From positions 9,870,501 to 9,934,500 of the forward strand of contig OU964924.1 in NCBI GenBank assembly GCA_918807975.1: DNA of 64,000 nucleotides, given 5' to 3'. Made by a program: the position numbers and the translations under genes. Below the pieces are notes generated by a model, which was given only the letters and a program-made list of their open reading frames with translations, ran no database searches and had not been told where the DNA came from. The DNA is from Aplidium turbinatum (Eukaryota > Chordata > Ascidiacea > Aplousobranchia > Polyclinidae). This document shows positions 1 to 12,200 of this stretch, piece after piece. The stretch's first letter is position 1. Each line of letters starts with the position of its first letter.

Positions 1-547
1 TTCCACAAGCATTTGTTTCATGGTGCCTGGTTTCTTTTTCCCTGTTATTGGAGCCTATTTTTCGCTGATATGTTTGCAGGTCACTATTGTTGCCTGTATT
101 ACGATGTGTCAAACATCTCCTTGTTTACTGAAATTGTTAATTGCAAGATATCCTTTGTGAGGCGAAGTGACAACACCACTCTTGCTTGGCGATGAATATT
201 CTGATGAAACCGCTCGCCTCGCTCGTTTATTAGGTATTGTTAAAAAAAAGTCAAAAGTGTTGTAAAAGGAGCTTGGCCTGGCAGTAGCGTTGTTCGATTA
301 ATTTTGTTGCTGCGGTATTCTAACATAAATATGAACAACATGTAACGCTGGATACTGGGTACGAAATGCGTTCTTTTCTAGCATAAGAGTCAACCTACCT
401 AAAATTTTAGTAGTGCGGCCCGCCACAGCTCTCCTTAGTGCCAAAGTGGCCCGCATGCAAAAAAGTTTGGTGACCCCTGGCTTAGCGCGTTGTTCGTATT
501 GGTAAAATAAACGTCCAGGCCAAATGTTGAGTTAAAACGTGCTCTGA
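1..547. other. Intergenic sequence; one transposon end
   Basis: No gene recognised. Near 405-480 the sequence GGCCCGC...AAGTTTGGTGACCCCTG resembles the right end of a hAT element (end motif CCCCTG). Its partner end is not inside the window, so this is a fragment. Confidence 0.35.
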
Positions 548-1129
548 TAGTGCAGGCCCTTATAAGGGGCAAAAATGAGCATCTTTAGGCTAAACGTGTT
601 ACACGTTGTTTTTTTGCATTTTTTGTAGTTGATGAATCTAACTTCAATTTTAGTGGGTGCCGCAACTTTTTGGGTCACGTGATCACTCTCAAATCGGGGA
701 TTCCCCCCAAATCAATTTTGAGCTCTTTTCACGGCATTTCTATGCAATTAGATACGTTATTATTTTTTTATTTGGACTGACTGCCACTACTAAATACACG
801 AGATAAAAATCACGCAAAATTATGTTATTAATGACGTCATTGTGACGTCATAACATTACTTTTTTGCTTGTTTTTTTCTTATTGTAGTCGCTTGTTTGTT
901 GTTGGTGTTACTTTTTTGGTTACAAAAAGTTACCAATGCTAAAATAATTCCCTTTTCAAATATGACGTCAGCATTGCATCATGAATGACGTCATAATTTG
1001 TTTTGTGATTTTTTTTCCAGATGTTTTTCTTATATGTTAGTATAGTAGGTAGGCAATAACTAGTATTTTATACAGGTTGATTAGTGATAGGCCTATCATG
1101 AACGTAACTACCACAAAACTACTCATCAT

Positions 1130-3205
1130 CGGCGTATGAGCAGATCTTTCCAGGTTAGATTGGAGGGCAGGAAATCATCAGCCACTCAACAGTCTCGTCG
1201 TCTAGGACTCTCAGACCATGCGCACTGTGTGGAGGCCGGTGGGTTAGGCAGTGGTGGACGACATGATCTGCGGTTTGTTCAGTGGCACCACATTCGCATT
1301 TTGGTGAAGGAGCCAGGCCCCACTTGTGCATATCCGAACGAAAACGGCCAATGCCAGTTTGCAGGCGGTTAAGCCTGACCCACGCAAGCCTTGCGAGGGT
1401 CATCCCCGGTGGACGGGGATCGGCGTCGGGTATGAAGTCACGGAGCGTGGAGGTGTGGTTTTGCCACTCCGTGCTCCACATGTGGTTCATCCAGTGTTCC
1501 ACACTTAAACCAACTTTTTCTGTGTGTTTAAGTAGTTGTTGTGCGGTAGGCACAAAGGGGCGTCTTGATTTCAGCCGCTGCTTTGAAGGTGGTGGTCGCT
1601 TGAATGTTGCATGGATGATGGAGGGGATGGTCAGGATCCAGAGCGCGGCAAGCGAGAGAAATCGTGGCTCCTTTACGGCGTAGCTCAGCGGGTTGGATGC
1701 CTGCTAAGGATGGGTAGGTAGTATGTCGGAGTGGGACGCAGCCATCCAGTCACAGTACGCAGTGCATCGTTGATGGCGGTATCAATGTGGTGGGTGTGAA
1801 AGAGAGAGAGAGAGAGAGATCAGCTCCCCAGCCGGAACCCGCCAATCGCCTCAAAAGTGCGACGCGTGTAGATAATTTTTTTGCGCAGTGACTCATAGTG
1901 TCGACGGTACGTGAGTGACCTGTCCGGAGTTATGCCAAGATACAGTACAGTAGGTTCGGCACAGTAGGGCAGGCGCTCCCCATCAATGTTGATGTTTATC
2001 TCACGCTGTGCCTCCCGGTTGTTATGGTGGAAGACCGCCGACACTGTCTTTGCCTTGCTGAGCTGTAGCTTCCATTTCTAAAGGTATGCTGATAGTGTTT
2101 GCATGTCTTGGCTGAGGTTCCTCTCCACTGACTGCCAATTTCCCGCTGAGTGCAGGAGTGCCAGGTCGTCTGCGTAAGAATATTTCCTGGAGATGGTGGG
2201 GGGCAAGTCATAGATGTATATTTTGAACATGAGAGGAGCCAAGACTGAGCCCTGTGGGACGCCGTTTTTAAGTCTGCGTAGTCTGCTTCGACGACCGCTA
2301 CTGGTTGTGAGGGTAAAACTTTGCCCAACTTCCGTCATCATATGGACCATGTGTCTGTCATGGAGCAGACAGAGTAACTTGCAGGTAAGGCCGCTATGCC
2401 ATACAGTATCATAGGCAGCCGTGAGATCAACAAACACGGCGCCAACCTTCTTCTTAGCCGAAAAACTGTCCTCAATGTCTTGGGCCATAAGTGTGACTTA
2501 ATCTACGGTTGATCTTCCGTGTAGGAAGCCAGCTTGCTCACGGGGGAACTGCGAACCTATTATTGGTTCGACACGGGCGTAGGTGAATCTCTCGATGATC
2601 TTGAAAGGGATGCAGAGCAGTGAGATTGGGCGGTAGCTTTTCTGATCCCCTGGGAGCTTCTTCGGCTTAGGAACTGCAACCACAAAGGCTTTTCTCCAGA
2701 TTTAGGGAATCCTCAGGTGGCGCAAACAGCAGGAAAGGAAATCTTTTAACCAGGACTTTAAGGAGATAGAAGCATGGAGTATCAACTCCGGGCATAGGTG
2801 GTCAGGGCCAGGGGCTTAACCGGCTTTATGTGATGGAGGGCGGCGGAAAATTCCTCCGGGGTGAACTCACCCGAGATGTTCTCCCCGTCTGGGGTTGTTA
2901 CCCTCCAGAGGTCCGTCATTTCTTGTAAGACGGATCTGTTTGATTCACGGTCTCTCGATTTGTATTTCCCGTTCTCCACGAGTTGTGAGGCGATGGAATT
3001 TGCTGAAACGGGAACATTGTTGACGAGAGACACGTGATCTGCCAGTTAACTTGTTCAATGTACTCCATGCTATGCGGCTGAAGTGCTTGAAGTCGATTGA
3101 TTCAACAGCTTCTGTCCAGCGATCCTTCCTCTTTGAGTCCAGCCTCACTAACAGAGCTGTGGCTGAGCTGTTGGTGTCGTTGCCCTGGGGGGGCGTGGAG
3201 GAAGT
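1130..3205 (-). mobile_element. 5'-truncated LINE (I/Jockey-like group), decayed
   Basis: Minus-strand frames give a reverse transcriptase: a segment around RPISLLCIPFKIIERF, then AVFVDLTAAYDTVWH, NGVPQGSVLAPLMF and YSYADDLALL, followed by a downstream region with RTVTGWLRPTP and a C-terminal zinc-knuckle-like CECGATEQTADHVVHHC. Its fragments at 2782-3148 are the protein before the RT (TLNKLTGRS). Several frameshifts and an internal gap around a (GA)n run at 1801-1820 show decay. The element lacks its endonuclease half. It is inserted in the 548-5205 transposon. Clade assignment is by recollection only. Confidence 0.7.
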
Positions 3206-4460
3206 CGGAGTAGAGGCTTTCGCACTCGTTATCGTTATCCCTTACTTTACTGGCAAGGCAGCAAAGTACAATCGTGTTGACATTGTCTTCGATGTATATC
3301 TGAAATATAACCTCAAATCTTCTGCAAGAAACAGACGAAGATCTGGATGTTACGTGGCTGTCACAAGTAATAGGCTACTCGTCTTCCTCTCAACTGGTCT
3401 GAGTTTCTGAGAAATGACGGCAACAAAACTGCGTTGTATCAACTGGTTCAACAAGCTGTGATAACTTCAGTCGATCCAAACTTGTCTACGATTGTTGTTA
3501 CATCTTTAGATACAGCTCTTAGCAATCAAACATGGGACATGTCTGAGATTTCCGCGTGTGATCACGAAGAGGCAGACACCCGAATGTTTCCTCTATGTGA
3601 AACATAGAAAATCTGATGCCATAGTCAAAACAGTAGATACTGATGTGGTAATTATTGCAATTTCGTGTTTTGACAAATTAGAAATCTGTAAACTATATGG
3701 GTTGAATTTGGAGTTGGAGAAAAAACTCGCTTCATTCCAATCCATGATATTGTTTCATCTTTACCTCAATCTCCGATGATTTGCATTTCTTTGCCTTTGT
3801 TTTATGCTATCACAGGCTATGATAGGCTACTGTTTCGTTTTTGGAAAAAAAGGCTTGGGACTTTTAGATGCTTAATCTCACCGAAATGTGTGGTTTCTTT
3901 AACTTTCTGAATTTCTAAAGCTCTCCTAGTTCTATGAATGACATACAAAAGTATGTCATAGCTCTTTATGACAATGGTCCTACTATCACGGATGTAGACG
4001 AATGCCGTTATATGATGTTTACCAATGGTTGCACTATTCAAAGGCTGCCACCAACGTCAGCTGCTCTGATGCAGCATACACGCAGAGCGATATATCAAGC
4101 TGAAATAAGGAAATCAAGCCTCGTAAATGTCAAGCAACTATACCTTCTCTTTTAGCTTTGGGTTGGAAACATAATGATGCAAATCAGTTTGTTCCGTTTT
4201 GGACCTCAAGCTAATATCATCGATTCACGAAATGATAGATCATTGTAGTTGTCAGTCTACTTGTGGCTCTCAATCTTCCTGTAAGACAAAATCCATAAAA
4301 TGCACAAGCCTTTGTTCATCCGAGTACGAAACATGCAATTCGACCACAAAATCGCCAATCCTCTCTGATGTTTCATCTTCATTCCACATTGACGTTTCAT
4401 CTCCAATCCACACTGACCATTCAAGAAATGCTTTTGACTTTCTAAATTCTATGTTGTAGC
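3205..4460 (+). pseudogene. Decayed transposon protein with VDTDV nuclease-like motif and Cys-rich C-terminus
   Basis: In broken frames the sequence reads YNRVDIVFDVYL, then WSEFLRNDGNKTALYQLV, then EEADTRMF, then AIVKTVDTDVVIIAIS, then a conserved block LPPTSAALMQHTRRAIYQAE, and finally a Cys-rich tail CSCQSTCGSQSSCKTK. I recall this arrangement from many uncharacterised invertebrate proteins. The EADTR and VDTDVV pair resembles the acidic motifs of XPG/PIN-type nucleases, which is the basis for comparing it with Academ transposons. At least three frame changes and several stops are present, and the N-terminus is missing at the LINE junction. It is not functional. Confidence 0.6.
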
Positions 4461-5205
4461 TTGAAAAAACTTGTCGTATGAATTTTTTTAACACCAAATT
4501 ACGTATGGTGGGAATTTAACATCGAAAACCTACCTGTTTTTTCATCTTGAATTGACAGTGGACTCAGACATTGCATAATCTGGTGTCGTGTATTCATTTG
4601 ATTTGTACATCATAACTATATATTATTTTAAATTTTAAAGTGGCATGGCTAAAAGGGAAATTCACCCCTAGTAGTTGCTCTTCTGGTTATACCCTTGATG
4701 ACGTCATTATTGCGTCATAGCTTACTGTACTGGTATTATAAAATTTTAAGCATTTGCAAAACTTATAATGATAGTATTTGATCGCTTTTTTCGGAATAAA
4801 CTTACCTTTGGTTCCTGAATTTCAAATTGTCTAGTCTTATAATGTAATGATGACGTCATAAACGATGCAATCATGACGAAACTACTTTTGGAAATTGTGA
4901 AATGGTTTTAGTAATCGGTACTGCAACTAAAACCAACAGCAAACGACCAAAATAGGTTAAAAAAGCAAAAAAAAAATGATAGCGTCATAATGACGTCTCA
5001 ATCAAATTATTTTGTGTTTGTTTTGTCTCACTTATTTGTGTGTGCTTTTTAAGTTAAAATCCCCGATTTGGGGGTGATCACGTGACCCAAAAAGTTGCGG
5101 CACTCACTAAAATCAAAGTTGGGTCGACCAACTGCAAAAGTATGCAAAAAAAAACAACGTGTAACACGTTTAGCCTAAAGATTCCCCTAAGGGCCTGCAC
5201 TATAA

Positions 5206-6359
5206 TCGAATTTTAATGTCAATTTTTTGCTAATTTTCACTATGAAACCTATAGCCTAGGCTACACTTTGAACAGTAAAAAGTGTTAATGTATGTAAACA
5301 CTAACCAACGTTTAAGTGTTGGAAGAAATTTTATACAAACATTGCGATGCCTTAGCATCAATGATTTTTTTCATCGAATCAAGATTTTTATCAATGAAAA
5401 AAGTGGTTTGATTTGTGTGACGTCATGTACAACAGACAAAATTAAATGACCTAACAAAACTATAAAAGTGCAATAAATTGAGTTTGACATTTTTCAAGTT
5501 TTTGTCAACAAATTCTATGGTTATAGTTTTACAACTAATGGATGTTTTTGCAAACTGCATGCGTGTGCATTCCTTTTCACTTGTTTAATATGCAAAAAAT
5601 GAGGACATTTGGGCGCGTTCAGGCTATGTCCTCCAAATAGAGTGCATAGCTAACGTAGCTTATGGTAAGTCTAAACCTAACTTTGACATAGTATTAACCT
5701 ATTATTGAAAAGATTTGTAACACCTAAAACAATTTCATTATTTTCCAATTTTTAGTAAAAAAAAACGAGCCCATTAACAAACAGTGACGTAACCAATAGA
5801 GGACAAAGGGGGCAATTGCCTCCTGTAGTGCACCCAGCATGGGGCTAAGGGGGCTCAAGCCCCCCCAAACCGCCACTAAAAATGAAGTTTTTGTATGTTC
5901 CCCATTTATACCTTTTGCTTACAGGGTAGATATGAATAAGACACAACAATACAACAGGGCTGAGAATTATAACAATATATTTTACATATTTACAAATAGT
6001 TTTAACAGTCGAACGTTTTCGGCTTAATTTAAGCCCTCATCAAGAATCTGAAAATATTTATAAAAATGCAATAAATTTCAACTTTTTGAAGGTAAAATTA
6101 CATTAAGAAAAGGCAACTACATGAATTTCTACAAAAAAATCTGCACCACAGAGAACGTGATACCTACATGAGGCTACATCAAGTAAATGTTGAGGAGAAT
6201 GGACCTCCAGCTTAGGCTAATTGTTTGTTTAAATTTGGGTCGTAGCGTTTGGTTAACACTGCTTCCTGAATTTCGATGTCAAATTGGGATTTGCCAGTGC
6301 GTAAAGTTTTAAATGAGTCAGCAGAGAATTTTCGATCTGTACAAAAAGAACACTCCATG
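5206..6359. other. Intergenic AT-rich sequence with hammerhead-like motif
   Basis: No gene recognised. Around 5782-5870 there is a CAGTGACGTAACCA-type start followed by G-rich text that resembles a hAT end, without a convincing partner. A hammerhead-ribozyme-like motif lies on the minus strand at 6011-6044. Confidence 0.4.
6011..6044 (-). ncRNA. Hammerhead-ribozyme-like motif (degenerate)
   Basis: Read on the minus strand: CTTGATGA, a 5-bp stem GGCTT/AAGCC with loop AAATT, then GAAAACG. This matches the hammerhead core order CUGAUGA, stem II, GAAA, with U for C at the first core base. Such motifs are known in Penelope-like retroelements. Activity is unlikely to be judged by eye. Confidence 0.35.
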
Positions 6360-7858
6360 CAAGGGCGTCCGCAGGTTTTCGGTTAGGGGGGGTCAAGGTG
6401 GGTTCACTCTGCCCTTACGGCCGAATGCAAATTTTTTTGAAAATTTGACTATTACACCATCCAGACAATTTATCAGTGTTTACATTTCTACTGATTTTTA
6501 TCAAAATTGGTCAGAGCAAAAATTATCAGAGTTATATAATCGTTTTATTGCGTACTATTATCGTGCTCAAGTGAACCTTGCGTAATGTGTAATATATACA
6601 TTTGGGGTAAAAATGCACTTTGTTTTGTCATAACTGTGTGGTTTCCGCAGCGACCGACTGCTAGTAAGGCTAATATAGTTCCAAGAAGAGATAGTAAAGG
6701 AAGGTAAGAACAGAGAAAAAAAAGCATTTCAATTACGCGATGGTATTTAGGAGTCTATATAATCTTTAAAACCATACACAGAAAAAAGTTATGAGTTGTG
6801 ATTATATCAACAGCAAATTTGAAAATTAGCGTCAAGTATTCAGAGCAAATAGCCTACTGGTGGCACCAGTGAGGAATACTATCGCCGCTCCATTTACGTT
6901 CCTTACATGGACTCTTTAATCCAGTCTCTGAAAAGCCGCTTCTCAGAGACGAACATGCCGGCATTCATGTTATACCGACTGCATCCAGCGCAGATGGAGA
7001 AAATTGACCGTTCAGACTACAAAGCCCTGGTCAAAACCATACACCAATTCTACAACTTTGACAATTTTTAGCGTCGTGGTATGGCATAACCATAAAAGGA
7101 AAATTTTCTCAGTCCGAAAACCAGGAAGAATTGGAATTTGTGGACTTGGTGAAAACTATGAAACTTTTTCCAGCTGTACGTCAAGCGATGATAACATTAC
7201 TGACCCTCCCCGCCACTACTTGTACGGTAGAAAGATCATTCAGCACAATGAGGGGGGGTCAAAACATGGCTCAGATCAACTATGTCTGACGACAGGCTAT
7301 CCGGGCTGTGTATGATGAGTGTCCACAGAAGCCGAATAAACTCGGACAAAATTTGTTCATCCAAAAAGTCATCGAAAAATTCGGCAAAGACCCACGTCGA
7401 CTTCACTTTTTATTCAAGAACTGATTAACTAAACTGGTGGCTGATTGTTCTTTTCTGTATGATTCAATGTTACGTGCAGCTTCATTGAATTCACGAAATA
7501 CGAGATGATTTTATTTGAAACTGTGAATTATCCTTCTTCAGATATATGTGAGATAAAGCCAGTGCCCGCACTAGTAATGTGGTTCTAAGAGTACAGGAGC
7601 TCAAGTTGTCGAATTTTGCGATTACGGGTAGCTCGTATAGGTGTCTTCGTAAATTAATAGAGGAAGTGGGATACTCACGAAGAAGGGTGATGATCACAAT
7701 CGGAGAGCTTAACCAGCCAGTCATCACTCGTATCACCTTCACCCCTCCCCCCCCCCTTTCAGAAAATTGCCTATTTTTGCATGTTCTCGCTTTTTCATCC
7801 AACAATTTTCCAGGGGGGGTCAGCTGACCCCATTTGCCCCTATGTGCGGACGCCCTTG
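6360..7858 (+). mobile_element. Internally deleted hAT transposon with 8-bp TSD
   Basis: Termini CAAGGGCGTCCGCA and its inverse TGCGGACGCCCTTG are flanked by perfect ACTCCATG duplications (6352-6359 and 7859-7866). The plus strand at about 6845-7420 reads EEYYRRSIYVPYMDSL, then FVDLVKTMKLFPAVRQ, LPATTCTVERSFSTMR and KVIEKFGKDPRRLHFLF. These are the second half of a hAT transposase including its dimerisation region. Frameshifts and stops occur, and the N-terminal half is absent. Confidence 0.85.
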
Positions 7859-7866
7859 ACTCCATG

Positions 7867-9137
7867 ATATGGTCTTTGATGGCACTTTTAAAGTTCAGAT
7901 GCTCTCGTGGTCAAATGTCTGGTAGACATACCGATGTACCGTACATCAATGCCGAATCACACGGACATGTAAAACTGTATACGAAATTTGAGCAGAGGAA
8001 AACGTCTGTGGGACTTTAGTTGAAAATACGAACTAATTTTGAAAGTTTTGTAAGTAAGAAAAACGTCCACATCAAATTTACTGTTTACAAAATTATTGTT
8101 TTGTTTCAAACTGTTTTCGTGCTAGTTGTTGTTTTCGCACTTATTTGTGTTGGCAAACAGAAAGTTAATTCTATTTTGTCATACATGAGGAAAAACTCGA
8201 GATTTATAGAAGCTAGATTGCGAGAGTAGGCGTAGGAATGAGAATGCTGAAGGTGCTAGTAGCATGGGGTTCAGTAGGCGAACTTGTAATCTGATTGGGA
8301 GAACAAATCTTGATGTATCGGCAACCGGTGGGTAGTGGGCCGTGAGTGCCTTTAAATAATCAAAGATAAGGGCCATTGGCCTATTATCACTATCACTATT
8401 GTCGCAAATCACTCGGCTGACATTTCTGAATTAGCCCCTCCCCCCTAATTTTTTTTCTGGGTGCGCTACTAATTGCCACTCTTCCAAAATTTCTTGCTCT
8501 CCCTGTATAAATGCAGCTAATGAGAAGTTAATCAGGCAGGACAGTTTGTTCGTCAGGATGAGCGACAAGTTTTCCTTTAGAATTCCGTATGTTATAGCGT
8601 AGTAGTCAACAATAGCTCGCCAAATTTAACCAGATTCAGTCAAATACTGAATTTGCAGGTCTATAAGAAAATCCAATACGAAATGACGAAAACAGGTTTA
8701 AATTTAAAGATTAGCGACAAGAAAACGTCCACAAGGCCACGATTTTAATCATGTTTAATTTTCAGCCCTGCAATGCTTTTTTCGTGTTTGCATTGCTGAG
8801 TGACGCTTCGTGAGTAGGCGTGTCCATCGGCCAGCGTTGTCATTGTCTATCACGATGACGAGTTAGCAGATTGAAGTGTTCAGACAGCATTGATGTTTTA
8901 CGAACGATATTTTGAGTAAAATGTGCTTTTGAATGAAACAAAGCGTTTTCTTCAAATGTTTTTGTACAATTAAATGTGTGAACATTTCAAGCATTGCCTT
9001 TCTGAGAGGTGTAGCTCGTGGTGTTGACCAAGTCGAAGCAAAGCAGCCACAGTCAGTCTTGATTCTGCTAACACAGACAGTTGTAAGAATGTTGTGATTT
9101 ACATTGTGTTTTCTTGAAGGAACACAGTCTGATTGAA
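7867..9137. other. Upstream region of the PDZ-LIM gene
   Basis: No gene, RNA or element recognised with confidence. The promoter and 5' UTR of the PDZ-LIM gene should lie here or farther upstream, but no TATA box or initiator stands out. Confidence 0.4.
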
Positions 9138-9230
9138 ATGCAAAGTGTTGTGACATTGCGAGGTGGCAGTCCTTGGGGATTTAGATTGGTTGGAGGAAGT
9201 GATTTTCGTGCTAATTTAGCAGTATCCAAG
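9138..9230 (+). CDS. PDLIM7/LDB3-like: PDZ-LIM gene, coding exon 1
   Basis: Codes residues 1-31, the start of the PDZ domain. The ATG is chosen because PDLIM proteins begin only a few residues before the PWGFRL loop, as here. The exon ends in phase 0 at AAG|GTAAGC. Any upstream non-coding exon or promoter was not identified. Confidence 0.92.
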
Positions 9231-12200
9231 GTAAGCCACGTTATGGTAAAATGCTGATTTTCGAAAACTTTATTTTTATATTACTTTTCAATTCACTTCT
9301 AGATAATTATTTCATTACATATCACACCGTCAAATATTTCAGCTAATTTTCTTGCTATGACTATGATGCGTGGTTTTCGTGATTGTCATGAGGTAGAGAA
9401 AACTGAGAACAGAGCTCGAAACACAAAGTTACAGTCGCAGTTGCAAACACTTAAACAGATAATTAAGGATTTTATGCTCAACAAAACAGAATTATTTCGT
9501 ACAAACATAAAGTATAGTCTAGTTACCTATGAGAGTCATGTGACTGTTTGGTTGAAAACATAAATTTTGAATCCACTGGTCTCACTCTACTGTCAACAAA
9601 TCCGCTTTGCGAGAGATCTTCGCTAAGCATGACCAACTGTATGACCTTATAAGGAATAAACAGCGTATGCTTTGAAAGCAAACATACTTTCATCAAGGCT
9701 TATTAATAATTATGTATTTTTTTCTTTAATATATTGATTTTCCTAATTTTTATGGTAGGCTATTACCTTGAATATAGAAAACAGTACTTTATTGATTGGG
9801 GCGTAGGTTGAATAAATATATGTGCAGCATTTTTTGCGGCAAGTGTTGCACACACCAAGCCGACTAAATAGCTCAGCTGGCTATCATTCAGTTGAGTAAA
9901 TGAAACAAATACAACATCAAGAAACGTTTCCTTGGATACAGGTTGGTGTTGTTGACCAATAAGCGTTCGACTTTGTGCACAAATCTTCAAAATCAAGTAG
10001 TGCTGGTTCGGCTCTATAGGGGTGTATGCTTGAGCAAGAGCAACATATGTTAGGATTGCTCTCTATTCAACGACAACTAGTGAATAAAATAAGTCACAGA
10101 CAACACTTCAACAACGTGATAACAGTCTGAGGATAAAAATTTCACAATCATCATCAAGAACAACTTTCTTAAAGATTCCAGTAAATGCAGTGTGGGCTTG
10201 ATGGAAACAGAATAAATTTTGATTTTGCTTTGTTTGTTAGTACAGTAGAATTCGCCAATTAGTGACTTCGGCTATTGTGACATTTCGCCTATACTGACAC
10301 CTGTTGCAAAGTCACTTTTGCATAGATTACAGTAGAGTAAAATGCGTCTATAGTGACACTTCGCTTATAGTGACACTTTTTCCGCGGTCCCTTCAGGTGT
10401 CACTATAGGCGAATTCTACTGTATTTTAAAATCAAAGCAACTTTGTTTTGCATGAAAGGTTAATCGAAATGAATCAGAATTTCAAAACACAGAACGAAAC
10501 GATTAAAATAATCGTAGTCCTAAGCTAACTATGATGTTTTTGAACTATGATGTTTTTGAATGCTTTATCTCACATTTTCCAACAGATCATGAAGTTTGGT
10601 TGGTTTTGTAAGCTAGGGTTTACAGAAAAAAAAACTCATTTAGCAATATTTTTTCTATCACTGGAACACCACATAAATGACTATTTTTTGCCGAGCGTGG
10701 AGTAAGGCCACCTTTCATTGCTTTTTGTGTTTGAAGAAACTTGTGGTTTCGGTTCAGTTTCGAGTTGACAACGCAACAAAATTAGTATGTAGGCCTACTT
10801 GTTTTTGCTTTTTTAACAAAACAAAAAGAAGCAGTTTTGTATCCACACAAATCGACATGTTACAACATATTTTTGTTTGACATGATCTAGGATTCTAGGT
10901 GCTACTGAACTGCAGATTTCTATGGTTTTCAGGCGTGGTTTTGTCAATTCACTCTAACTAGTGTGTTTAGGCCAAGGGTCTCAAATTCAAATTGCTTTGA
11001 GAGCCAAATGAACACCTGTAAATTGATCCGAGGGCCGCAATACACAATAAGAAGTCAGTAAATAAAGTAACAGAGTTAAAACGCAATAAAAAAAAGTATT
11101 AAAAACACACCAAGAACATAAGACCGCAAGAAAAAGTAGTAAAAACAAAGAAAGTAAAACAAAAACGAAAAAGAGAAACAAAACAGAACGCAAATGAAAC
11201 GACAGACCAGGAGAGTAAAAATCTTGCTATCAAATTTCAAAAAGGGCAGAAAAAACTCAACCCTTTTACTTTGTAAATCATCCCCTCCACAGCTCTCAAT
11301 TCCTTGCAACCTCCTTCAGCTCTCTTTCTCATCTGCTGTAATTTATTTCTGTATCGAGCCGTCTCGTTTTGGACTGCCCATTTTTTTTCTGCTGACCAAA
11401 CCAAGCATGATATCTTTTTCCAGTGATTGGTTTCTCCTGATATGGGCAAAAGTATATTTTTACAACTGTATGCTTCCTCCTTAGGTAACCCCTGGTGGAA
11501 AGGCTGACCTTGCTGGCTTAAAACCAGGTGATGTTATTGTATCAATAAACAACGATGATACAAGGCAACTGAGTCACCTGGAAGCTCAAAATCGAGTAAA
11601 GGCTTCTACAAGCATGCTTGTATTGACGATTGAAAGGTACGGTAAATAGTTTACACTATTTTGTGAATTAGAAAGTTAGGCCTCTTAAAGTTGGTTTGGT
11701 CTCACATACCTTTTGAAAAGATTTTTTAGTTGTAAAATTTTCACACAAAATTGTCATTATTTTGTGTGGGCAATTTTAAATTGCTGTATGATTCACTACA
11801 GTATATTATTTTTTTGAACTACGCTTAGACGTGCAGCTTTTTCTTTAAACCACCCAATTGACCCCAACAAATGTTAAGTATTGCATTTTGGCTAGGGGTG
11901 AAATAGCCTAACATCCCATGACAAAGTCTTTGCAATTTCGGAAACCTGTTTCATATTTTTTCATCAACCAAACACTTGAACACGTAGAAATAGCGTATAA
12001 ATAACCACTGGTCAGCAGGTAGTGGCATTTCAGCCAGCAAAAGCTGTCTGATTTACATTGTTGATGTTCGTCGTTTCAAACTCGCTTTTGTGCGTTTTAA
12101 ACTTCGCCAAATAAAGAAACGAGTCAAAAAAGGCATTTCTTGCTGTCTGTGGATTATATGGTAATGCGTGCGTGGTTTATGACCTGTAAGGCTGTAACAC

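Larger units (their letters stand above)
548..5205. mobile_element. DNA transposon with very long inverted termini and VDTDV-motif protein (possibly Academ-like)
   Basis: The left edge (TAGTGCAGGCCCTTA, then CTTTAGGCTAAACGTGT) recurs inverted at 5040-5205. The similarity extends inward for roughly 500 bases on each side, past paired TGACGTCA palindromes and a GTCGTTTG(T/C)TGTTGG block. Between the arms lie a decayed plus-strand coding region (3205-4460) and an inserted LINE (1130-3205). The long inverted termini and internal coding remnant indicate an old cut-and-paste element. TSDs are unclear: flanks share only TA-like bases. Academ affiliation is suggested only by the XPG/PIN-like acidic motif and Cys-rich tail. 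Confidence 0.65.
9231..11484 (+). other. PDZ-LIM intron 1
   Basis: A 2.25-kb intron with GTAAGC and TTAG ends. It holds a hammerhead-like motif (9661-9697), a copy of repeat R1 (9905-10165), a pogo-like MITE (10243-10421) and a hAT-like end (10974-11075). The rest is unremarkable AT-rich sequence. Confidence 0.8.

Noticed and set aside
1803-1820. (GA)n run as a regulatory GAGA element
   Set aside because: It lies inside a decayed LINE and looks like simple microsatellite growth.
5782-8475. A larger outer transposon enclosing the hAT at 6360-7858
   Set aside because: The G-rich text near 5800-5870 (GCACCCAG, GGGGGCTCAAGCCCCC) and 8430-8475 (inverted AGCGCACCCAG) is partly similar, but ends and duplication could not be fixed.
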